A stretch of 64,000 bases of DNA from Acidobacteriaceae bacterium KBS 89 (lineage in GTDB: Bacteria; Acidobacteriota; Terriglobia; Terriglobales; Acidobacteriaceae). The stretch is from positions 951,147 to 1,015,146 of the forward strand of contig KB906754.1 in assembly GCA_000381605.1 (NCBI GenBank), given 5' to 3'. How positions within the stretch are numbered: the first letter of the stretch is position 1; every line of letters starts with the position of its first letter. Both the position numbers and the translations under genes were made by a program. Positions 26,039-34,808 of the stretch are shown piece after piece. The notes below the pieces were generated by a model, which saw only the letters and a list, made by a program, of their open reading frames with translations, had not been told where the DNA came from and did no database searches.

Positions 26039-27187
26039 ATGAATGTGTCACTGCCGTCAAAGTCCTTCACCTCCATCTGCTTCCTCGCCGCACTCCTCGC
26101 CACCGCTGGCAGCGCCCCCGCGCAAACCGCCGCACCCATCCGCGTAGCCATCGTCGGCCTCGTCCACGGTCACGTGCAGGGCTTCCTCCACAACCTCCCC
26201 TCGCACCCTGAGATCACTCTCGTCGGCATATCCGAGCCCGACGCCGCCCTCCGCCAGCACTACATCGACCGCACACATCTCCCAGCCAACCTCTTCTTCC
26301 CCACCGAAGCGGCCATGCTGCAAAGCACTCACCCGCAAGCCATCCTCGTCTACACCTCCACCGCCGGACATCGCGCCGCCATCGAGCAGGCCGCCCCTCT
26401 CCACATCGCCGCAATGGTTGAAAAACCCCTCGCCACCACCGTCGAAGACGCTCTAGCCATCCAGGCCGTCGCGCAGAAATACAACATCCCCGTCCTCACC
26501 AACTACGAAACCACCTGGTACGCCTCGAACACCGAAGCCGCCAACATCCTCGCCGCTGGCAAGATCGGCGACCTCCGCAAACTCGTGGTCCACGACGGCC
26601 ATCAGGGCCCCAAAGAGATCGGCGTCGGCACCGAATTCCTCGGCTGGCTCTCCGACCCCAAACAAAACGGCGGAGGCGCTCTCTTCGACTTCGGCTGCTA
26701 CGGCATCGACCTCGCCACCTGGATCATGCGCGGCGAGCTTCCCCTCACCGTCACCGCCGTCACCCTCCACATCAAGCCCCAGATCTACCCCAACGTCGAC
26801 GACGACAGCACCGTCGTCCTCACCTACCCGCACGCCCAGGCCATCATTCAGGGCTCATGGAACTGGCCCTTCTCCCGCAAGGACATGGAGATCTACGGGG
26901 CCACCGGCTACGTCGATACTCTCTACGAGGACCACAACCCTGGAGCAAAACTCCGCGTCCGCCTCACCGGAGAAAAGACCGAGCACGTCGAAACTGCACC
27001 CGCCCTCACCCCACCGCAAAACGAATCCCTCAACTACCTCACCGCGGTCCTCGCAGGCACATTGAAGCCGCAACACGACCTCACCTCGCTCGACACTAAC
27101 GTCGCCGTCGTCCGCATCCTCGACGCCGCCCGCCGCTCCGCCCAGACCGGACGTACCATCCACCTCGCCTCGCAAAGTGAGAAGTAA
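26039..27187 (+). CDS. Exported Gfo/Idh/MocA family oxidoreductase
   Basis: A 382-residue NAD(P)-binding protein. A signal peptide (SFTSICFLAALLATAGSAPAQ) precedes the Rossmann domain (RVAIVGLVHGHVQGF). The EKP cofactor motif is present as MVEKPLATTVEDA, and the C-terminal domain includes GGGALFDFGCYGIDLATW. Members oxidise or reduce sugars and related compounds. Export is unusual for a Rossmann enzyme unless it holds its cofactor tightly, as in periplasmic glucose-fructose oxidoreductase. The substrate is unknown. Confidence 0.88.
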   Translation: MNVSLPSKSFTSICFLAALLATAGSAPAQTAAPIRVAIVGLVHGHVQGFLHNLPSHPEITLVGISEPDAALRQHYIDRTHLPANLFFPTEAAMLQSTHPQAILVYTSTAGHRAAIEQAAPLHIAAMVEKPLATTVEDALAIQAVAQKYNIPVLTNYETTWYASNTEAANILAAGKIGDLRKLVVHDGHQGPKEIGVGTEFLGWLSDPKQNGGGALFDFGCYGIDLATWIMRGELPLTVTAVTLHIKPQIYPNVDDDSTVVLTYPHAQAIIQGSWNWPFSRKDMEIYGATGYVDTLYEDHNPGAKLRVRLTGEKTEHVETAPALTPPQNESLNYLTAVLAGTLKPQHDLTSLDTNVAVVRILDAARRSAQTGRTIHLASQSEK

Positions 27188-27335
27188 AGATCAACGTAAC
27201 TACGCTTCACGTCTCGACGAAGACACGGCAGGGGTTGCGTGGCGTCAAGAGCCATTGCTGTGGGGCGGTAATGTCGTGGGAGTGTCCACACAACTGGACC
27301 TGAACAGGTGGCATCGAACAACGTAGGTGATCCAC

Positions 27336-27572
27336 ATGAACGCCCAACCCTCGCCCCTGAAGCTCCTCAAGCAGAAACGCTCCTCAGCTCTCATAGATGC
27401 CCGGCACATCGAAGCCCAGCTTTGCCATCTCGGCAATTCAACCGCAACAGCAGGAGTAAGAGCTGACCTGCTCTGCATCGTGGGAATGTTCCGCGATTAC
27501 ATTGCTACGCTGGACGAAGACATCGGGATCTCCGCCGCAAAACTCCGGGAGTTGCCCGCCCTTCCTAACTGA
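27336..27572 (+). CDS. Small hypothetical protein
   Basis: A 78-residue soluble protein without a signal peptide or membrane segment, rich in Leu, Lys and Arg near the N terminus. AGGTGA lies 5 nt before the ATG; an in-frame GTG 9 nt upstream overlaps that site. Helix-forming segments (LLKQKRSSALIDARHIEAQL, LLCIVGMFRDYIATLDE) suggest a small helical bundle or DNA/RNA-binding piece, without any recognised motif. It sits between the exported oxidoreductase and an SDR gene, in the same direction. Confidence 0.55.
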   Translation: MNAQPSPLKLLKQKRSSALIDARHIEAQLCHLGNSTATAGVRADLLCIVGMFRDYIATLDEDIGISAAKLRELPALPN

Positions 27573-27634
27573 CCGATTCGGTACGCGACGGTGCTACACT
27601 TTCCCCTCCTCCCCAATAACGAAAGGGGAATCCC

Positions 27635-28501
27635 ATGGCATCTGTACTCATCACCGGAACCAGCAAGGGCCTCGGCTTTGCTACCGCGCTGACCCTCGGC
27701 CGGGCAGGCCACAAAGTCTACGCCACCATGCGCGACCCATCCCGATCGCCCGAACTCGCACAAACCGCCGCGCAGGAAAAACTCCCTATCAAAGTCTCCG
27801 TCATGGACGTGGACTCAGACACCTCGGTCAAATCAGGAATTGCAAGTATCGAGAAGGACGCCGGCCAGATCGACGTTCTGGTCAACAACGCCGGAGTAGA
27901 GAGCCACGGATCTATCGAGGAAATCCCCCTCTCCGAGTTCCGCTCGGTCATGGAGACCAACTACTTCGGCCTCTTGCGTTGCATCCAGGCGCTCGTCCCG
28001 TCCATGCGTCAGCGCAAGAGCGGATGCATCATCAACATGTCCTCGGTCGCCGGCCATATCTCCTGTCCCCCATTGGCCCCCTACACAGCATCCAAATTCG
28101 CCGTGGAGGCGCTCAGCGAAGCACTGGCCGGAGAGATGAAAACCTTCGGCGTCCGCGTCGCCATCGTTGAACCCGGCATTATCGATACCGACATGGCGAG
28201 ACAACTGGGCGAGCCCTTAAGCAAATCTCCCTACGCTCAGCAGATTCGCTTTGCCCATCTATTTACTGCCTCCCTCAAGAACTCGGCACAGCCGTCGCTG
28301 GTAGCAGACAAGGTCCTCGAGATCATCGAGAGCGGAACCTGGCAACTGCGACACCCGGTCGGCCCTGATGCGCTGCCATTTTTGGGCTGGCGGAAATCCA
28401 TGACCGACGAAGAGTGGGTGGACCTGAGCGCCGCAGACGACGACACCTGGTACAACCGCATAGAGCACGACTTCGGCATGAAAGTTCGTCCCACTTCCTG
28501 A
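27635..28501 (+). CDS. SDR family oxidoreductase
   Basis: A 288-residue classical short-chain dehydrogenase. Cofactor loop ITGTSKGLGFATA, NNAGVESHG strand, Ser in MSSVAG and YTASK as the YxxxK motif. The C-terminal part, without the FabG-type ending, suits the 17-beta-HSD-like/retinol dehydrogenase-like group. GAAAGGGGAA precedes the ATG. The natural substrate cannot be named. Confidence 0.9.
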   Translation: MASVLITGTSKGLGFATALTLGRAGHKVYATMRDPSRSPELAQTAAQEKLPIKVSVMDVDSDTSVKSGIASIEKDAGQIDVLVNNAGVESHGSIEEIPLSEFRSVMETNYFGLLRCIQALVPSMRQRKSGCIINMSSVAGHISCPPLAPYTASKFAVEALSEALAGEMKTFGVRVAIVEPGIIDTDMARQLGEPLSKSPYAQQIRFAHLFTASLKNSAQPSLVADKVLEIIESGTWQLRHPVGPDALPFLGWRKSMTDEEWVDLSAADDDTWYNRIEHDFGMKVRPTS

Positions 28502-28604
28502 GAAAAAACCTGCGCCCCACAGCCAGCCGATCGCCTCGGAGAAAGCATCGTTTCCTCACACTTTTTGCTGGTTTATCCCGCCTGCGCGGAGCTACCATCC
28601 GCGC

Positions 28605-29486
28605 ATGACTCCTAACCCGTCACAAGTCGCCCAACGATATTTTGACGCATGGAACCAGCATGACGCCGACGCTATCGTCGCCACATTCGCCGATGGCGGC
28701 ACCTATGCCGACCCCACAACTCCCGGCCCGCTCACTGGAGCGGCCATAGGCGCCTATGCTCAGGCCCTCTGGGCCGCATTCCCTGATCTCTCCTTTGAAA
28801 TCGTAAGCACCACACACAACGACGCAGGACTCATCTCAGCCGAGTGGTTGATGAAGGGCACCAACACAGCGTCCTTCAATGGACTCCCACCAACCAACCT
28901 CCCGGTCGCGCTACCCGGAGCTGACTTCATCCGAGTCGAAGGGGACAGAATCCTTTCCGTACAAGGCTACTTCGACGGCGGCGCTGTACCACGCCAGCTC
29001 GGACTCGATGTTATCGTTCAGCCGAAATCCATCGGACCTTTCAGCTTTGGCGTCAGCATCCGCGCCACCACTGGAAGCACGGCAATTCCGGGCGCCTTCG
29101 CCATCACCGCAATCGAAGTCCGTACCCCGGAGGAAGAGGCACAGGTCAGAGAGAGTAGTCGAAAGATCGCCGCGGAATTACTCGCCGTACCTGGCTTTAT
29201 CAGTATCGTCGCGGCAACCATAGGAGACCGCATGATGACCATCACGGCATGGGATTCGCCCGACTCCGTAGCCCAGTTGATGAAGAACACCGAACACCTC
29301 TCTTCAATCGGACGCTACTATCGCGACGAGATTGGCCGCGGCGGCGCTACCGGCGCTTGGGTACCCGCCCGCCTCAATCCTCGACGGATACGCTGTACCG
29401 CATGCGCAAAGATGGCCCTCGCCGATCCCGTACAAGCAAAATGCGAATGCGGCGCTGCACTTCCAGTCCCACTCGTCTATTGGTAG
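28605..29486 (+). CDS. Fusion protein: SnoaL-like domain, ABM-like domain and C-terminal zinc ribbon
   Basis: A 293-residue cytoplasmic protein with three parts. Residues 1-130 form a SnoaL/NTF2-like domain (VAQRYFDAWNQHDADAIVAT and a family-typical FPDLSFEI). Residues about 165-245 resemble an antibiotic-biosynthesis-monooxygenase/ferredoxin-like domain (FAITAIEVRTPEEEAQVRES, PGFISIVAATIGDRMMTITA). The last 35 residues hold two Cys pairs, CTAC and CEC, likely a zinc ribbon. The combination is not one I know. The first domain suggests an ester cyclase/isomerase; no catalytic triad can be assigned. Confidence 0.75.
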   Translation: MTPNPSQVAQRYFDAWNQHDADAIVATFADGGTYADPTTPGPLTGAAIGAYAQALWAAFPDLSFEIVSTTHNDAGLISAEWLMKGTNTASFNGLPPTNLPVALPGADFIRVEGDRILSVQGYFDGGAVPRQLGLDVIVQPKSIGPFSFGVSIRATTGSTAIPGAFAITAIEVRTPEEEAQVRESSRKIAAELLAVPGFISIVAATIGDRMMTITAWDSPDSVAQLMKNTEHLSSIGRYYRDEIGRGGATGAWVPARLNPRRIRCTACAKMALADPVQAKCECGAALPVPLVYW

Positions 29487-29555
29487 CGGAAGAACCGAGA
29501 TGCCATTACGTCGTAAGATGCGAAGATAAGAAATCACTCTTCACAGGAGGTAGAG

Positions 29556-31043
29556 ATGCCCCACCTACGGCGACTATCGTTCATCCTCCTGCTCTTGGCT
29601 CCCTTCTCGTCAGCACAAGAGATGCATAATCACGGCGCACCGGAAAAACTCGGAAAGGTCTCATTTCCAACCTCCTGCGCCCCAGCTGTCCAGCCGCAGT
29701 TCGACCGGGCCGTAGCCCTCCTTCACTCCTTCGCCTACCCCGACGCGGAAAAAGCATTTCAAGCCGTCGCAAAACAGGACCCCCACTGCGCGATGGCCCA
29801 CTGGGGAGTCGCCATCTCCTACTTCCATCAACTCTGGGAACCCCTCATACCCGCAACAATCCCAATCTCGGAAAAAGAGATCAAGCAAGCCCAGCAGCTT
29901 GAGGCCGCCTCCGAGCGCGAGCGCCAGTTTATCAACGCCCTAGCCCTGATCTATCAGGACGCCGCCACCGTCCCCTACCGCACCCGCGCCTTAAATTACG
30001 AACATGCAATGAGCGACCTCGCCTCGGCGAACAATAACGACACCGAAGCCCAGGTCTTCTACGCCCTCGCACTCCTGTCCACAGCTTCCCCAACCGACAA
30101 GACCCACGCCAACCAGAAAAGAGCCGCCGATATCCTCCAGCCCCTCTATCAAACCAACCCTGACCATCCCGGAATCCCCCACTACCTCATCCACGCCTAC
30201 GACAACGCCGAACTCGCACCCCGCGGCCTCCCCGCAGCCCGGGCCTACTCAGGGATCGCGCCCTCGGCCCCTCACGCCCTCCATATGCCCTCGCACATCT
30301 TTACGCGACTCGGCCTATGGGAAGACTCCATCACGTCCAACCTGGCCTCACAGCAAGCCGCACAACAGCACGGCGACATCGGCGAACAACTCCACGCCAT
30401 GGACTACCTCGTCTACGCCTACCTGCAGCTAGGGCGCAATCAGGACGCGGCCCACGTCCTCCAACAAGTCAGAGACATGCCCACCCTCAACGAGAGCGAC
30501 TTCAAAATCGCCTACGCCGCCACCGCCATGCCGGTTCGCTATGCCGTCGAGCGCAGCCAATGGGTTGACGCCGTCGCCATCGTCCCTCCAACAGGAGCCG
30601 CACCCCACGTCATCGCAACCGCAGTGTGGGCCAGAGCCATAGGACTCGCTCGCAGCGGACACGCCGCCGAAGCACACGCCGAAATCGATCGCCTGAAGCA
30701 GCTCGAAGACCAGCTTCGCTCCTCGGGCAACAACTATTGGGCCGTCCAGGTTGGCATCATGAAGCGAGAGATCATGGCATGGTCAGCTCAGGCCGACAAC
30801 AAACCCGAAGAAGCCATAACACTCATGCGCGCCGCCGCCGATGAAGAGGACGCAATCGAGAAGCTTCCCGTAACCCCCGGGCCAATCGTTCCCGCCCGCG
30901 AACAGCTAGGCGACCTGCTCCTCGAGCAGCATCACCCAACCCTCGCCCTGAAAGAATTTCAAATCGCCCTCGTAAACGCCCCCGGCAGGCGCGGAGCCCT
31001 ACAAGGCGCAGCACGAGCCACCAAACTCTCCCACCAGAACTAG
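29556..31043 (+). CDS. Exported TPR-repeat protein
   Basis: A 495-residue protein with a signal peptide (LSFILLLLAPFSSAQ) and a long helical repeat body. TPR-like units begin at FDRAVALLHSFAYPDAEKAF with AVAKQDPHCAMAHWGVAISY, continue through the middle, and finish with PTLALKEFQIALVNAPGRRG. HMPSHIFTRLGLWEDSI is a stretch typical of exported acidobacterial TPR proteins. AGGAGGT gives a strong ribosome site. A scaffold or binding role in the periplasm is likely; the partner is unknown. Confidence 0.85.
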   Translation: MPHLRRLSFILLLLAPFSSAQEMHNHGAPEKLGKVSFPTSCAPAVQPQFDRAVALLHSFAYPDAEKAFQAVAKQDPHCAMAHWGVAISYFHQLWEPLIPATIPISEKEIKQAQQLEAASERERQFINALALIYQDAATVPYRTRALNYEHAMSDLASANNNDTEAQVFYALALLSTASPTDKTHANQKRAADILQPLYQTNPDHPGIPHYLIHAYDNAELAPRGLPAARAYSGIAPSAPHALHMPSHIFTRLGLWEDSITSNLASQQAAQQHGDIGEQLHAMDYLVYAYLQLGRNQDAAHVLQQVRDMPTLNESDFKIAYAATAMPVRYAVERSQWVDAVAIVPPTGAAPHVIATAVWARAIGLARSGHAAEAHAEIDRLKQLEDQLRSSGNNYWAVQVGIMKREIMAWSAQADNKPEEAITLMRAAADEEDAIEKLPVTPGPIVPAREQLGDLLLEQHHPTLALKEFQIALVNAPGRRGALQGAARATKLSHQN

Positions 31044-31048
31044 ACTCA

Positions 31049-31975
31049 TCACTTCAAAGGATGCGGCCGTGGCGTGTAATCAACCAGCCCCAGCGCCCAC
31101 CGTATCCCCTCAAAGTACATCTTCTGCACATCCGAGTTGTCCCACGCCGAGTCCGGATGACCGAACGTGCTGTAAAACACATTTCCCTTCCCATACTTCT
31201 TCACCCAAGCCACCGGAAAGTCCCCATCGGTCCGATGCAGATCACGCACCTTCAGATCGACCTTTGAAGCATCCATTCGCGCAAGGACATCCACCTCCTT
31301 CCTCGAGTAAGGCGAGTCTGTAGGAACATAAATCTCATCCCGCATCACAAACTCGTGCGCGAACTGCCTCATCCCAGGAAACGACGCCTCCTCAACAATG
31401 ATCGGCGCATCGACAATACCCCACGGGTGATTGTCGAAGTAAGCCCCCACCATCTGTCCATACTCCGGCCAGCTATAAAACGCATCGATCGCGGAGTGCC
31501 CGCCAACAAACCCCTTCCCGTCGTCATGCACAAACGACAGCAGATCGCTCCTCTGCTTCGTCGAAAGATCTCCCTCTCCCAAACCAAGGAAGAAGATCGC
31601 ATCAAAGTAGTCGAGGTTCTTCGCATTCACAGGCCGCGTCCCCGTCGAAGCATACTTCCCCGTCCCGTAGATCTTGTCCTTGGTAATCAGTTGCGTATCG
31701 GTGCGGATATAGGTGATGTACTCCCCTGATCGCCGACCCATCTGCTCGATAGTCGCCAGCGCATGCGAGACCGAATCGTGCTGATAGCCCGTATGCACGT
31801 CACCGATCGCCAGCAGCTTCTTCTTCCCTGCAAATGGATCCGCGCCCGCCGCCACCCTCGGCTGCTGCGTCACCTGTCCACGTGCATCCTTCCCAGCCGT
31901 CATGCCACAAGCCGTAGCTGCGGCCAACCCGATCAGGAACGACCGTCGGTCCTGGCCTCTCTGTCGATCTTGCAT
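31049..31975 (-). CDS. Tat-exported ThuA-like protein
   Basis: A 308-residue protein of the ThuA (trehalose utilisation) family with a class I glutamine-amidotransferase-like fold. The twin-arginine signal DRRSFLIGLAAATACG is seen at residues 10-25, so the folded protein crosses the membrane. Body motifs include LLAIGDVHTGYQHDS, a VGGHSAIDAFYSWPEYG loop and FYSTFGHPDSAW. These proteins are thought to act on sugar metabolism, without a proven reaction. It is convergent with the TPR gene, only 5 nt apart. Confidence 0.88.
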   Translation of the reverse strand: MQDRQRGQDRRSFLIGLAAATACGMTAGKDARGQVTQQPRVAAGADPFAGKKKLLAIGDVHTGYQHDSVSHALATIEQMGRRSGEYITYIRTDTQLITKDKIYGTGKYASTGTRPVNAKNLDYFDAIFFLGLGEGDLSTKQRSDLLSFVHDDGKGFVGGHSAIDAFYSWPEYGQMVGAYFDNHPWGIVDAPIIVEEASFPGMRQFAHEFVMRDEIYVPTDSPYSRKEVDVLARMDASKVDLKVRDLHRTDGDFPVAWVKKYGKGNVFYSTFGHPDSAWDNSDVQKMYFEGIRWALGLVDYTPRPHPLK

Positions 31976-32132
31976 TCCTGCGTCTCCTGATGGTCAAACC
32001 CAGAATCAACTCTGATGAAAACACATGGCTTGTTTCACCAGCTTCATGACCCGCTTCAAGCCACTAAAGGTCTAAACCAACCAAGTCCGAAAACCGCTAG
32101 TTCCACCAGTCGGAGAGTGCGAAGATCGAGTC

Positions 32133-33629
32133 ATGGAGCTGCCCCCTCACGAAGTCTGTTATCGCGCTCTGCAAAGCAGGGACGCCCGCTTTGACGGCCT
32201 CATCTTCGTTGGCATCACCTCGACAGGCATCTACTGCCGTCCCATATGCCCAGCGCGCACCGCGAAGGTCGAACACTGCCGATTCTTCGGCTCAGCCGCA
32301 GCCGCGCAGGATGCCGGCTTCCGTCCATGCCTTCGCTGCCGCCCGGAGACGGCCCCCGACCTCGCTTCATGGCGCGGTACATCCAACTCAGTCTCACGAG
32401 CCCTCGCTCTCATCGCCGAAGGCGCCCTCGACGGCGAAGGCAACAGTGTAGAAAAGCTGGCCGAACGTCTGGGCCTGGGCGAGCGTCAGTTGCGGCGGCT
32501 CTTCCTCCAACACCTCGGCGCCTCACCTATCTCCGTCGCACAAACACGTCGAGTCCTCTTCGCAAAGCAACTCATCCACGAAACCCAGATGCCGATGACT
32601 GAGGTTGCGATGGCGGCTGGCTTCGGTAGCGTACGCCGCTTCAACGAAATATTCCTCGGGCTGTTCCATCGTCCTCCCAGCGCCTTGCGCAGAAAGAACT
32701 CCGCAAAGCCCGAAGAGAAGGACGTCTCACTCCGCCTTCGCTACCGTCCACCCTATGACTGGGCCAGTATGCTCAGCTTTCTGCGAGCGCGGGCGATTCC
32801 GGGTGTCGAAGTTGTCGATGGTGCACGCTACCTCCGCACCGTCGAGATAGACGGCGCAATGGGAAGCATCGAGGTCACCCACCTCCCCGACCGGCAGAGC
32901 CTCGCCGTCAGCATCCGCTTCCCCGACGTCCGGCTGTTGCCTGCTATCGTTGCTCGCGTGCGTCGTCTCTTCGACCTTGGAGCCGACATCGAGACCATCG
33001 ACAACCATCTGTCTGGCGATCCTGTGCTCGCTGCCCTCGTGGCACAACGTCCGGGGTTGCGGGCTCCCGGCGGCTGGGATGGCTTCGAGCTGGCAGTACG
33101 GGCCGTCCTGGGTCAGCAGATCACTGTCGTAGCCGCACGTCGATTGGCGGGCCAGCTCGTCGCTCTCCACGGCCGCGCTGTACCGAAGTCCTTCCTGATC
33201 CACCCGGACCTGTCCCACGCATTTCCGACAGCGAAGCGGCTCGCCTCGGCTCCCTCCATCGGACTGGGCATTCCGGCCGCGCGTTTGACGACATTGAAAG
33301 CGGTAGCCGAAGCAGCGGTAGCTGATCCGAACCTGTTCCGTCCCTTCGGCAACATCGAGGAGACAGTCGCTCGTCTCAGAGCGATCCGTGGGATCGGAGA
33401 ATGGACCGCACAGTACATCGCACTTCGCGCTATACGCGAGATGGACGCATTCCCCGCGACTGACGTAGGCCTGCTCCGCAGCATGTCTTCGATGGACGGC
33501 GAGAAAACAACAACCGCGGACCTCTTGAACCGCGCCGAATCCTGGCGGCCGTGGCGAGCCTATGCCGCGCAGCATCTTTGGGCCGCCGACGGAAGCGCAG
33601 TAACAACCAACCAGCGCGTTTCAGGCTGA
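32133..33629 (+). CDS. Ada-type sensor fused to AlkA DNA-3-methyladenine glycosylase
   Basis: A 498-residue fusion. The N-terminal Ada methylphosphotriester domain has Cys35 and Cys39 in YCRPICP and Cys66/Cys69 in CLRCRPE, the zinc-bound acceptor set. An AraC-type helix-turn-helix follows (LAERLGLGERQLRRLFLQHL, MTEVAMAAGFGSVRRFNE). Residues about 205-490 are AlkA: HhH motif AIRGIGEWTAQYIALRA and catalytic Asp in FPATDVGLL. It can sense alkylation, activate transcription and remove alkylated bases. The methyltransferase half of classical Ada is missing and is provided by the next gene. Confidence 0.93.
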   Translation: MELPPHEVCYRALQSRDARFDGLIFVGITSTGIYCRPICPARTAKVEHCRFFGSAAAAQDAGFRPCLRCRPETAPDLASWRGTSNSVSRALALIAEGALDGEGNSVEKLAERLGLGERQLRRLFLQHLGASPISVAQTRRVLFAKQLIHETQMPMTEVAMAAGFGSVRRFNEIFLGLFHRPPSALRRKNSAKPEEKDVSLRLRYRPPYDWASMLSFLRARAIPGVEVVDGARYLRTVEIDGAMGSIEVTHLPDRQSLAVSIRFPDVRLLPAIVARVRRLFDLGADIETIDNHLSGDPVLAALVAQRPGLRAPGGWDGFELAVRAVLGQQITVVAARRLAGQLVALHGRAVPKSFLIHPDLSHAFPTAKRLASAPSIGLGIPAARLTTLKAVAEAAVADPNLFRPFGNIEETVARLRAIRGIGEWTAQYIALRAIREMDAFPATDVGLLRSMSSMDGEKTTTADLLNRAESWRPWRAYAAQHLWAADGSAVTTNQRVSG

Positions 33630-33686
33630 AGATCATCGGACCCGGAAAACCTCAAGCCAACGCATCACAAACCAGAAAGGAAAACG

Positions 33687-34187
33687 ATGAGTCTCGCTTA
33701 CAAAATGATCGAATCGCCCGTCGGAAAACTGAAACTGGTCGCAAGTGACCAAGGCCTGGTGGCCATCCTCTGGGACAACGACAGGCCACATCGTGGTGTG
33801 CCCCTCAGCGACCTCGGCGCGAACGACAAGCATCCCATCCTCGTCGACACGGAGCGGCAACTGCGCGAATACTTCGCCGGCAAGCGAAAGACATTCTCCG
33901 TCTCTCTCGATATGCGAGGAACCCGCTTTCAGAAAGACGTCTGGAAGGCCTTGCTCGCCATACCGTTTGGAGAGACCAGAAGCTACGGACAACTCGCCAA
34001 AGAACTGGGAAAACCCAATGCAACACGAGCCGTCGGCGCCGCGAATGGAAAAAACCCTCTCTCCATCATCGTGCCCTGTCATCGAGTCATCGGATCGACC
34101 GGAAAGCTGACGGGCTTCGGAGGCGGACTCGAGGCCAAAGCTCACTTGTTAAATCTGGAGAACACAGACGGCAAACTCTTCACGTAG
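33687..34187 (+). CDS. ogt: O6-methylguanine-DNA methyltransferase
   Basis: A 166-residue suicide methyltransferase that takes the methyl group from O6-methylguanine onto Cys131 in IIVPCHRVIG. The helix-turn-helix core RFQKDVWKALLAIPFGET and the Asn-Arg hinge pattern (NATRAVGAANGKNP) are complete. It lies 57 nt after the Ada-AlkA fusion and completes a split adaptive response. AAAGGAAAACG provides a ribosome site. Confidence 0.95.
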   Translation: MSLAYKMIESPVGKLKLVASDQGLVAILWDNDRPHRGVPLSDLGANDKHPILVDTERQLREYFAGKRKTFSVSLDMRGTRFQKDVWKALLAIPFGETRSYGQLAKELGKPNATRAVGAANGKNPLSIIVPCHRVIGSTGKLTGFGGGLEAKAHLLNLENTDGKLFT

Positions 34188-34205
34188 CATCCACCCAATC
34201 ACCAG

Positions 34206-34247
34206 CAATTCACCACAATCTGTCCACGTTTTCACCATCAAAAAACG
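34206..34247 (+). repeat. CACCA-rich dispersed element, copy A
   Basis: Begins CAATTCACCACAATC and ends TTCACCATCAAAAAAC. The last 16 bases are identical to bases in copy B (47165-47209, opposite strand), and the first 11 bases (CAATTCACCAC) are also the same. It lies in the non-coding gap after ogt (34188-34491). That gap further holds CTCACCACAACTCACCATAAAACC at 34317-34340 and no ORF of merit. Confidence 0.5.
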
Positions 34248-34491
34248 CTTCATCCCATGCTGCAAATGCCGGAGATTCAAGAAGAAAACACGATTAAACC
34301 CAAAGAAAAACCAGAACTCACCACAACTCACCATAAAACCCGAAGTTTAATTTTTTCCACAGCTAGGTGGTCAGTCCTCCGCTATTGACTTAATTGCAGG
34401 CGGGATAGACCCCTCTGAAGCGGAGGTAATGGGTCAGTTCCGAGTTTGAGGATTCGGTGGGATGATTGGAGCGTCAAGCAGAGGACCCGAC

Positions 34492-34743
34492 GTGAAACTC
34501 CGAATTGCGATTTGGGCTGGCGTGGGCGCACTTGTTGTAGTTCTATGGAACCTTGTTGTCGTCTCAAACCTGTCAACGATTGGGTTCGCTCTCGCTTATG
34601 TGACTTGTCCCATCGCAGCGTTGACAAGGCACCATGCAATCAGCTTCTATGAGGCTCTTCTGATCAATACTGCTACGTACGCCTTGATAGGTACGGTCGT
34701 GGAAATCGTGTGGCGGCACTACAATCAGACCCGGTCGATTTGA
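34492..34743 (+). CDS. Small membrane protein of unknown function
   Basis: An 83-residue protein with two hydrophobic helices (IAIWAGVGALVVVLWNLVVV and LLINTATYALIGTVVEIVW), no family recognised. I take the GTG at 34492 because GAGGA lies 6 nt before it; an ATG at 34462 would add ten polar residues. Codon use is less G/C-biased than in neighbours, which fits a recently acquired or poorly constrained gene. It precedes lpxI by 65 nt. Confidence 0.5.
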   Translation: MKLRIAIWAGVGALVVVLWNLVVVSNLSTIGFALAYVTCPIAALTRHHAISFYEALLINTATYALIGTVVEIVWRHYNQTRSI

Positions 34744-34808
34744 AACGCCGGTACCGAAGCATCGCTTAACTTATCTGCTTTTGACCCGCTTGCGCTAAAG
34801 TAAGCAGG

